A program made the position numbers and the translations under genes. Of a DNA stretch of 30,942 nt, positions 1-7,539 are shown piece after piece (within the stretch, counting starts at the first letter, position 1; each line of letters opens with the position of its first letter). The notes beneath the pieces are model-generated. The model was not told the origin of the DNA, did not search any database, and was given only the letters and a program-made list of their open reading frames with translations. Location: assembly GCA_022376515.1 (NCBI GenBank), contig WTXI01000395.1, positions 1-30,942 of the forward strand. The letters run 5' to 3'. The DNA comes from Lactifluus volemus (Eukaryota > Basidiomycota > Agaricomycetes > Russulales > Russulaceae).

Positions 1-1
1 C

Positions 2-485
2 GCTCTCGCTTCTGTTGCACTCGCTACCCTTGCCACCACCATTGCTGGCGTCGCCCACCAGGTAGATGTCGGAAAGGGAGGCCTCACCTTCACCCCCAAT
101 CAATCAACGGCGGCCGTCGGCGACGCTATTCAATTCAATTTCAACCCTAAGAACCGCCTCGTGACCCAGTCAACGTTTGCTGCGCCATGCATGTATATGC
201 CTAATGGTGCCGACTCTGGTTTCATGCCCGTCGCAGCTGGTGCCGCCACTGCGCCAACATACATGGTCACTGTAACCGCAATGACCCCTCTCTGGTTCTA
301 CTGTCGTCAAGCCAAGTACTGTCCTTTCCTATCTTATTCTTAATTGGACTGTGCTAATCCATCCATCGTTGTGTGCTATAGTCACTGTCAGCAAGGAATG
401 GTCTTCGGTGTTAACCCGACTGCCCAGAAGACCTTCGCCGCTTTCCAGCAGGCCGCCATGGGATCCGCCACTACCCCCGACACAG
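2..485 (+). CDS. Truncated extracellular cupredoxin-like protein, 5' end outside window
   Basis: Reading from position 2, exon 1 (2-315) gives an Ala-rich hydrophobic stretch, apparently the tail of a signal peptide, followed by AHQVDVG. Exon 2 (382 onward) gives HCQQGMVFGVNP. The 66-nt intron 316-381 is GT-AG and joins in phase. Fungal extracellular plastocyanin-like proteins have this layout: an NPKNHxVTQ ligand loop, then WFYC, then HCxxGMVF. The Cys, His and Met of the type-1 copper site are visible. The first His ligand is replaced: the loop reads NPKNRLVTQ. The frame then runs without a stop into copia reverse transcriptase at about 486, so the Ser-rich C-terminus usual for this family is missing. 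The start lies left of the window. It could be a captured fragment rather than a living gene. Family call fairly sure, function doubtful. Confidence 0.7.
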
Positions 486-601
486 CCGGCGGCTACCGGG
501 AACTGGTTGGAAGCCTCATGCATATCGCCATCGGGACACGTCCCGACATCGCCTTCGCAGTCAGTAAACTCGCAACATTCCTCGACTGCTTTCGTCCCGA
601 G
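486..601 (+). pseudogene. Ty1/copia reverse transcriptase fragment, left half
   Basis: In frame with the upstream cupredoxin, the translation reads YRELVGSLMHIAIGTRPDI, then AFAVSKLATFLDCFRPE. This is the conserved segment near the end of the Ty1/copia reverse transcriptase domain (Y-x-x-x-V-G-S-L, then TRPDI). Only about 38 residues are present. No integrase, catalytic YVDD, RNase H or LTR is visible nearby. The match stops at about 601, where an FKS1 fragment begins, and resumes at about 2032. It is a relic and not a functional element. Confidence 0.8.
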
Positions 602-998
602 CCTTTTATCTCCTTTGCTGGGGAGAGGCTGCTCAAGTTTGATTCATCCCCGAATGCCTCTGCTTCATCTTCAAATGTGTGGATGATTACTATCGCTCTC
701 CCGAGTGCCAGAGTCGCATCGACCCCGTACCTGAAGGCCTATACCTTCGTGCCGTTATCAAGCCTCTGTACCGCTTCATCCATGATCAGGGCTATGAGGC
801 CGTGGACGGCAAGTTTGTCCGACAAGAACGTGACCACCATCGCATCATCGGTTACGACGGCATCAATCAGTTGTTCTGGTATCCGGAGGGCATCGCCCGT
901 ATCGTACTCATGGACAAGGTGCCTTACCCTTCTTATGCACTTGAATTAATATTAACTCATATCGATCCCCCCTTTCAGACTCGTCTCGTGAATGTTCC
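602..998 (+). pseudogene. 1,3-beta-glucan synthase (FKS1-type) fragment, left half
   Basis: The frame beginning at 608 gives YLLCWGEAAQV, a stop, then [19 protein letters not shown] and, further on, [16 protein letters not shown]. These are conserved cytosolic motifs of the N-terminal (FKS1_dom1) part of fungal glucan synthases. The TGA at 641-643 replaces the Arg expected there, consistent with CGA to TGA. A GT-AG intron (916-979) is retained and the next exon continues as TRLVNVP, so the copy was made from genomic DNA and not from mRNA. The match ends at about 998, where SPT2-like sequence starts. It has no membrane segments and no catalytic domain, and is a fragment only. Confidence 0.85.
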
Positions 999-1904
999 AA
1001 CCACTGCGTTCTCGCTCCTTGCGACGGCGCTGTTTCTCCTCTTCATGACGACGCTCTGCTTCCTCTGCCTCAAGGTCCTCCGGCTGGTGTTAAATCTGCC
1101 AGCGGTGGTGGCCATTCCGTTCGGGCTCGCCTTACGGCTATGCCCAATACCCTGACGAAGCTCAACACGGAGAAGCAAGATACCCGAACGATAGACGAGA
1201 TCCTGCGCGACCGGGCCAAGGCACGTGAAAACAAGACGTTAGAGGGCGAGGAAGCTCGCGAGTTTCATAACCGGTTTGGGACGAAGCCTAAGGGCGGCGC
1301 TACCACGATGGCCAAGACAACAACGAGCTCACCGCCTTCCTCAGCCGCCACCTCGGGCGCGAGCATGCCTACTGGATTCTCTCATCGGACTGACGCATCG
1401 TTAAACACCAGCAGGCGACCATCATCTTCTCCCCGTCCCACCGGATCTAGAGCCCTACCACTATCGAGACCTGCCACGAAAACTGCTGCTGCTGCTACTA
1501 CTCCTTCTATTAAATCTTCCTCTCACATGGCCAAACTATCTCGACCTTTCCCGCTGACTAACAAGGCTGCTGCTTCTAGCTCGAGTGTCTCTCTGCCAAA
1601 GAAACGTCCGCCGCCGCACTCGGCCCGTCATCGACCTACTACTCCGAGGAGTCGGAGGGATCTGATTCCGAATATGACCGACCGCCTCCGCGCAAACGAG
1701 CCGCTCCTGGTCCTTCCAACGGTATCCAAGACGAAATTTGGAAAATCTTTGGACGTGATCGTTCCAAGTACATATCTCGGGATGTGCTGAGCGACGATGA
1801 GGATATGGAGGCAGACATGACGGCCTTGGAGAGGGAGCAACTCACCAGGTGCGGTTCGCAATATACACGTTTCCTTGTTAAATCCTAATGTGGTGGCGAT
1901 TCAG
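999..1904 (+). pseudogene. SPT2 chromatin protein C-terminal fragment
   Basis: Positions about 1138-1290 translate to [18 protein letters not shown] followed by a charged stretch. After a Ser/Pro/Thr-rich low-complexity region, positions 1636-1850 in another frame read SEESEGSDSEYDRPPPRKR, then EIWKIFGRDRSKYISRDV and LSDDEDMEADMTALEREQL. The last block is the conserved acidic C-terminal signature of SPT2, a histone H3-H4-binding chromatin factor. The two blocks are in different frames, so at least one frameshift or unrecognised intron lies between them. A possible intron runs from about 1850 to 1904. The fragment sits between two halves of FKS1, flanked by the short direct repeat TGTTCC (993-998 and 1909-1914). 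Confidence 0.75.
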
Positions 1905-1908
1905 TGCT

Positions 1909-2031
1909 TGTTCCTCCTGTGCAACGCTTTATGCTTTTCGACCGCATTGACTGGAATCGTGTGTTTTTCAAAACGTATTACGAAAAGCGCTCCTTTGGAC
2001 ATCTACTCGTCAACTTTAATCGCATCTGGGT
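1909..2031 (+). pseudogene. 1,3-beta-glucan synthase (FKS1-type) fragment, right half
   Basis: The translation reads VPPVQRFMLFDRIDW, then FKTYYEKRSFGHLLVNFNR and IWV. In intact FKS1-family proteins this follows directly on the TRLVxxP that ends the left fragment at 998. The two halves were therefore once contiguous and the SPT2 piece was placed between them. The match ends at about 2031, where copia sequence resumes. Confidence 0.85.
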
Positions 2032-2125
2032 CCGCACTGGGATGCCGCCACACGCGTCCTACGTTACCTCAAGGGCACCCACTCCTTATCCCTCGTCCTT
2101 GGCGCAACCACCCTGCCAGATGTTT
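2032..2125 (+). pseudogene. Ty1/copia reverse transcriptase fragment, right half
   Basis: The reading frame gives WDAATRVLRYLKGTHSLSL and VLGATTLPD, the copia segment that normally follows the FRPE motif ending the left copia fragment at 601. It is followed by a stop in the next 40 bases and nothing recognisable. The copia piece was thus split by the FKS1/SPT2 insert. Confidence 0.75.
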
Positions 2126-2412
2126 CACCTCCCTCCTTCCCTTTTATGCTTGTATGTGAGTAGTTGTGCACTAGTAGGCGAGTTGTACTTTACAATAATC
2201 TCAATAAAGTTTGTTTTGTGTGACCTGACCTGCAAGTGAGACTGCCCTTATAAACCTCAAGGGGGGGGGGTGGCTCGAAATTAGTAAACCCATCTAAAAT
2301 GAGTCTAAGTCAGTGAGAAACACAAAGTAGTATCATAAAACAGTCTGGGCATCCGGAGTGTCCATGATCCATCCAGCTGATGTAAACACTTACCATCTTA
2401 CACCTGTGACAC
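2126..2412 (+). other. Gene-free stretch between mosaic and recombinase
   Basis: No coding region is recognised here. An AATAAA-type polyadenylation signal lies at about 2202 (tcaataaag) and a run of about ten G at about 2262. This could be the 3' flank of the mosaic or the left edge of the recombinase element. No terminal repeat could be defined. Confidence 0.4.
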
Positions 2413-4086
2413 ATGGTTCCTCCATCAATGACAGTCCCCTCTCCATTTATTCCTCACAGCTCATGTGGGCCTATTGACAGTGAGGTAGGTGCCATTGTTT
2501 TGCTTGAATGGACACTTTTTAACACCCCTGTTTCATAGCTGACTGACCAGGAAGCTGCAAAGCTTGACCTTGAAGATCTCCCCATTTTTGAGGAGAACCT
2601 CAATGCACTCATTGAGGGGTGTTTGGAGGATTTCCCAGAAGAATCTATGAAGGACAATGAGATCTCACAATATGCTGCCCGCATTGCTCGAGCAAACATC
2701 ACTCAGGACACTCAGGATGGGCATATTCGGTATGTCTTGTGGGTTTTCATACATATTCAGGCTGAATATATGGATGCCATACCAGTATCATTAAGCACTA
2801 CATCAATTTCCATAGGTCTCGTGACTCTACATGGGATCCATTGAGAGTTTACTGGAAAACCCCCCATGACATCCATGATTTCATTACCTTCAAATGTGGG
2901 AGCAAGGAAGAGGGCTGTGAAGGTCGCAAGGTTTGTGATTTTCATGATGGACCCACATTCTCACTTATATGTATTACACAGTATGCTACAGCGGTGTCAA
3001 CTCGTGCAGCACTCACCTTTTGGTACAAGACAACTCACCCCAATGAGAGTGTTTCTGAGTGGCAGTATGATAGCAAGACTGGTATCTGGTGGGCCTCATT
3101 TTTCAATTGCTCAGTTTAATTGTTGAATGATCTTGCATTTGCCTTAGCCATGGTCTTCTGACTCGATCTCAAACTGTCTCCATGTTTATGGTTGGGCTTG
3201 AAAAGATGAAGGCCAAGGCAGGTGAGGTCTCACAATCAGCCCGAGCACTTACACTAGACGACATGTACCGACTCTACGATGAATGCACAAGTTCAAAGGA
3301 CAAGTCCCTCTATGAGAGAAGATGGGGAATCATTCGTTTTGTAGGTGTCTCTTACCTGTTCAAATTAAACTGATTTGATTTGGTTGTTCACAGACAGCAT
3401 ACCTACTAGCATGGCTCATGTTTCTACGCATCAATGAGGTTGTTAACCTTGAATTTGAGAGTATTGAGATGATCCCTGGTGAACGTGAGCACCTTTTAAA
3501 TTCATTCCTATTACATCTTGTTTGACATTGATCTATATGGGATCTATCAGGGGTTTACTTTTCAGTTGCACTGAAGACTCGCAAGACAGCACAGACTACT
3601 TCACACTTGGAAGTTGCATGCAAATGACCAGGATGAGAAGATCTGCCCAGTTCGAGCTCTGATCCGTCTGGCAACGCTCTATGGAGAAGATGTGGAGCTC
3701 TCTGGACCCCTCTTTATGAGGGTGAACAGTACAGGAGCTGTCATGCAGCCCCAGCCTGTTGTGAGTTAGATATGTCATGTGCTGTCATGTTCTCACATTT
3801 TTTCTCCTTTCAGACCAGTGCAATCCTCAGCCGTGCACTCTCTAAGGACCTTCAGAACCTTGGATACCTCTCTTGGGCCCTTTATGGTACTCACTCATTC
3901 CGCCGGGGTGGCTGCCAGCACAGAATCAAGAACAAGGGCTGGTCTGTGGATATGGTGGCTGCATGGGGGGGTTGGTCACAGGTTGAGGCTGTCACAATGT
4001 TCCGCTACTTCTATTCACCAAATGACAACCATGAGTTCATGGATGATTATGACCGTAATGATGGGAAGCGCCCTCGTTACTTCTAG
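2413..4086 (+). CDS. Tyrosine recombinase of a Crypton-like element, with one frameshift
   Basis: Eight exons can be joined in phase: 2413-2484, 2539-2729, 2816-2930, 2982-3088, 3148-3340, 3394-3484, 3551-3760, 3814-4086, about 416 residues. ATG 2413 is preceded in frame by a stop. The catalytic layout of tyrosine recombinases is visible: box I Arg in LMFLRINEVVNLEF, a Lys region ALKTRKTAQT, HSFRRGG giving the HxxR pair, the GGWSQVEAV tryptophan block, and a candidate nucleophile Tyr in MFRYFYS. These enzymes cut and rejoin DNA through a 3'-phosphotyrosine. In fungi such intron-bearing genes are typical of Cryptons and relatives. One defect is visible: the reading frame must shift by 1 nt at about 3601-3610, between TTSH and WKLHAND. 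No splice choice I tried fixes this, so the copy may be dead or the base may be a sequencing error. A convergent gene ends 124 bp downstream. Confidence 0.8.
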
Positions 4087-4209
4087 ACTCATTTATCACA
4101 TGTAAATAGTTTAAGGATCTAATGAATTGCATCAAGTACTTGTCAAGAAAAGGGTGAAGATGCAAAGACTGTAATTAGATAAGGTGTAGGAACTTGTAGA
4201 GCATCAGTA

Positions 4210-5562
4210 TCAGTACTTTTCCTTCCCCAATGATCTCCAGATCTCCCACCGATTCTGGCCTCTCCATCTTGCATCCCACAGGTCCTGTGAAAAGCCACCT
4301 TGCTCATCTTGATAGGCAGCTGAAGCCATCTCCTCATCCAAGTCCTTGTCCCAATGAGGAATGGCCTCAGCTACTTTATTTGAAGCCATTAGCTGGCATT
4401 CAGCCTCAGCATGTTTCCGCTTTCCTTTTCTCCTTGAAGCTTCCCCCTCCAGGTTGCCAATTGTGAAGAATCTGAAGAACTGGTCCTTGTCACCATTGAA
4501 TTCGTTCATGAGCTGCTTGTAAATGCGCTCTCGCTTGTTCACAGTGACCTTGAGGCTCTTCCACTCTGGCTTACCTCCCTTACACTGACCTTGTGGACCA
4601 TATTGTTTGCGTATCTCAGCCACATCTCCACGTTCTACCTGAGCAATCACTTCATCCAAGCTGTTCGCCTGTTGGAGGGCCTTGATGTCATAACTGCATG
4701 CCTCAAGAAGACTGGCCTGGTCTTCAAAAGACCCAGTATGCCCAATGTGAGCCCTGGTCACAGAATGGGAGAGGGGCACAAGAGTAGCCAAGGAAGAGGT
4801 GGCAGCTTGGTGGTGTGTTGGTGGGGGGGATAGCTGGTGACCATAGCAGCACCATTTAGTGTGAGAACTTGGTTAACAAAGAAAACTAGCTCACCTTTGA
4901 GAGGGCACCACTGATTGTGCTCTGTAGCTCAAACAAATGGGCAAGGGCATCCACATCCCCATCCTCTGCAGCTGCTACCCAGGCACAGATGGTCTCTGCT
5001 GAACAATCCACAGGTGGAGGTGGAGGTTGGGCTTGAATGCTAGCCTGTTGTGTGCTCAGGACAGCTTGAATGTCATGTTGCAAATCAGGGTTCACAAAAT
5101 TGTCACCTAACCAGTTTTACAAGCAAATGAGAACAACAGTTAGCCAGAATCACAACAGAGCCAGAGAGGAGGAGAAGGGAGGGAGGGAGGGAAGTGAGTG
5201 TAACACATACCTGGTTGCTGAGGGCACAAGATAAAGGGCTGCCTCTGCTCTGCACAGTCCTTCCATTCTTCACCAAGAGCACGCAGATGGGCCCACTGTC
5301 TCTTCCGAATCGCCCCATCCAATGACTGAGGGTCCATCTTTGTGCTCACCACCTTTGCAACAGTGGGGACATCCAGGTTGAGGCCATAGTAATCAGCCAG
5401 CTTGCTTCGAAGCCCATTTGCATTGCTGGTCTTGGTGAGTGGATTCTTCTTCTCACCACATGCCTTTGCTTCATCATTTGCCCGTTTAATCCACCACTTC
5501 AGGGTCTCAACCTTTGCAACAAGAATTGAATGCACTGTGATGTCTGAGGGAGCTGTAGGCAT
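4210..5562 (-). CDS. Partner protein of the recombinase element, GCR1_C-like DNA-binding region
   Basis: The three-exon model (minus strand 5562-5211, 5106-4895, 4833-4210) has consistent phases and GT-AG introns and gives 395 residues. ATG 5562 starts MPTAPSDITVHS. Exon 2 has a Gln/Pro-rich stretch (QAQPPPPP). Exon 3 contains EVIAQVERGDVAEIRKQYG, then W, then VNKRERIYKQL. This resembles the GCR1_C fold (acidic helix, G, W, basic R-x-x-x-IY), which occurs at the C-terminus of many Crypton recombinases. Exon 3 also has a basic patch SRRKGKRKHAEAE, a possible nuclear localisation signal. The gene faces the recombinase tail to tail with 123 bp between stops. Inference: it supplies the DNA-binding function that the neighbouring recombinase lacks. 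The domain match is by eye and weak; the gene model is firmer than the function. Confidence 0.55.
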
Positions 5563-5571
5563 AGTTGAATA

Positions 5572-5712
5572 GGGAGCAGGCAAGTGAGGGCACAAAATCG
5601 GAAGAGAGTGAGGAGGGAGCAAGTGACAGAGAGCACAAAATTGGGAGAGAGTGAGTGAGAATAGGGAGCAAGCGAGTGAGGACACAAAATCGGGAGAGAG
5701 CGAGTGAGAGCA
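5572..5712 (+). repeat. Purine-rich minisatellite, about three imperfect copies
   Basis: A unit of about 45-50 bp (core GCACAAAATCGGGAGAGAG) is repeated about three times with small changes, starting near 5572, 5614 and 5662. It lies just upstream of the start of the minus-strand partner gene, so it may be its leader or promoter DNA. A long open minus-strand frame crosses it, but this is low-complexity (Ser/Leu-rich) and probably not coding. Confidence 0.6.
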
Positions 5713-5855
5713 CGAGTGAGAGCACCAATTGGTCTTGAAGGTCTCAGGCACCAATGAGGGGATGGTAGTTTTCCTTGAAAAACAATGAAACAGGATCAGA
5801 AAATGGACTGGAATCCAAATTATATTGAGACCCACAGACCTCAGATGGAATGGGA

Positions 5856-5980
5856 CACGAAACGGGGGCTGGAAACCCCTACACACGAAAACGAATGCAA
5901 AAAACGCGAAAAACGCGAAAAAAACGCGAAAAACGCGACCAAAACACAAAAAAAACACGAAATGGGGCTGGAAGCCCATT
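5856..5980. repeat. Direct repeat flanking an A-rich ACGCG tract
   Basis: Two near-identical copies of CACGAAAYGGGGCTGGAARC occur at 5856-5879 and 5956-5978 (Y and R mark differences). Each has internal dyad symmetry (GGGGCT-GGAA-GCCC-like). Between them lie four copies of ACGCGAAAA in poly-A at 5901-5938. The position, beyond the 5' end of the partner gene, would suit the right edge or recombination site of the recombinase element, but this is inference. Confidence 0.5.
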
Positions 5981-6795
5981 TTTATTTTATACCTACTAGT
6001 ACAGACCCCACACCACTAATCTAGTAACCTCCCCATCCCGGTCCCAGTCTTCTCCCATGCAGCAAAACAGACCCAACACCTCCCAGTGACCCTCCCTAAC
6101 CTAACCCTGCACCCGGCCTCTCACCCCCCTAACCCCACCCCCACCCCGGCGTCACAGTCACGCCCACCTCCAGATATGGGCCCCTAGTTGGCGTGGTCGA
6201 TCGAGGATGGAGCGGTCGGGAGTCTTAGGGGGCCAGTACAGCCGTTCTCGAAAACGCGGGAGCGCGTCGTGTCCCGGGACACGGCACGTGACCTGACTCA
6301 GCGCGCAGCCACCGTGTCCCGCGTGAACAAAGCATGTGATAACTCGAGTCAGTCTGCTGGTATATTTGCTCGCTCGGTACTCTCAAGCTCGACTTTATCA
6401 CGTCGATTTCAACTCTCTGGGTAATTCTCTACTAGGGAAAGGCCGACGTCGTCGCCAGCCACCTTGCTTGTGGCACGCTGAGATTTTGCAGGACGGGGAC
6501 AAATTCTTTGTTGTTTGTAACCAAGGCCAATTTAGTCATACAGTAACTCATGTAGTCGTACAGTAAGTAACATGCAAATTGATACGAATTCAAACCAGAT
6601 CGTACAGTTTATATCTCCCTTTTCTTGGAGGGGAACAATGTGGCAGTCAAATCGAGGTCGTCCCTTCTTTTCTTTCCTGAGGCAGAGGGAGTAGGAGCCA
6701 CCCTTCTTTTGCGGTCTTCGAGCACGACAAGGTCTTCCAAGTCACAATAGAATTGCCATCCTTCTTTGAACAGTTGGCATCTCAGTGACAGCTGA
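5981..6795. other. Gene-free stretch with C-rich tract and a 16-bp palindrome
   Basis: No gene is recognised. Positions about 6090-6150 are C-rich with short CCTAACC runs. A perfect palindrome CGTGTCCCGGGACACG lies at 6268-6283. Sequence from about 6700 may be decayed coding DNA of the helicase fragment that follows (the frame gives FEHDKVFQVTI), but this is too degraded to assign. Confidence 0.5.
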
Positions 6796-7061
6796 CCTGC
6801 AATTGTGGCTTCACGTCTGCTTATGCATTCACAGATTATCGTTCACATGGACAAACCATTTGCCCTGTTATGGTTGATCCCGCCACTCCCCCATCTGGAG
6901 GGCTTTCATTGTTCAACCTTTATGTCGCATTATCAAGAAGCACAGGTCGCTCCACAATTCACCTTTTACGAGACTTCAATGATCAATTGTTTCAAAAGCC
7001 ATTAGACACAGATTTAACGCTGGAGGACGAACGACTGGAAAGGTTGAATCAAGGGACGTAG
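6796..7061 (+). pseudogene. C-terminal remnant of a PIF1/Helitron-type helicase
   Basis: The frame gives TSAYAFTDYRSHGQTI, then GGLSLFNLYVALSRSTGRST and IHLLRDFNDQLFQKP, ending EDERLERLNQGT and a stop. This matches the end of the SF1B PIF1-family helicase domain in fungal Helitron-type proteins: the S-x-G-Q-T motif, followed by the YVALSRSxGR motif VI that carries the arginine finger. Only about 90 of the expected many hundred residues are present. There is no Walker A and no Rep domain. It is a truncated relic 260 bp left of the NLR tandem array. Confidence 0.8.
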
Positions 7062-7318
7062 GGATGAAAACGACGGTGTCGGTCAGGGTCTCACAAAATC
7101 AGTTTGTTTTTGATAATTGTCGCATGTTAGAAAATATTTGTTCGGCCTGGGTCTGAGAGACATGCTTCCGGGCGCGGACCCAGGCCTATCGGAATTGCAA
7201 ACTCATAATTGCGAACTGGGACGGAACAGTCGAACGAGGGAAAAGTATCACGTAATCTTTTGATGGTTCCTGCAATCACGCGCGATTTTGGCAGGCAACA
7301 AACCTTGCAAGCAAGGTA
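7062..7318. other. Unassigned spacer left of the tandem array
   Basis: I see no gene or clear repeat. The homology shared by the tandem units begins at about 7319. This spacer is the unique DNA just outside the array. Confidence 0.4.
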
Positions 7319-7539
7319 ATTTGATTTGCTTATTACGAATTGAGCAAATTGGAGATTTTGCTCGCTGCCATCTGTGTGTTGAAATCCATTTTCTGGCATC
7401 TTGATTTGCCCCTTTCGTTCTTCATCGTTTTCGATTCCGCGTCTCTATGCTAGTACCTGCCAGTCACCTAATATTGAAAATACCACTCTACTGGATCCTC
7501 AGACAGACTCGCTGGCGCTAACTGAATTCTAACCATACA

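Noticed and set aside
344..949. A single 201-codon + strand frame as one gene
   Set aside because: It covers the true cupredoxin and copia frame only to about 601. Beyond that the real similarity (FKS1) is in a different frame, so the rest is fortuitous.
5140..5979. Long minus-strand frame with a Phe/Leu-rich start, as an N-terminal extension or membrane protein
   Set aside because: The hydrophobic part comes from the purine-rich minisatellite and A-rich repeats read on the other strand. The better start is ATG 5562, after which the protein has ordinary composition.
6090..6150. CCTAACC-rich tract resembling telomeric CCCTAA repeats
   Set aside because: Only two or three imperfect units occur in a generally C-rich stretch. 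This is not enough to call an interstitial telomere.
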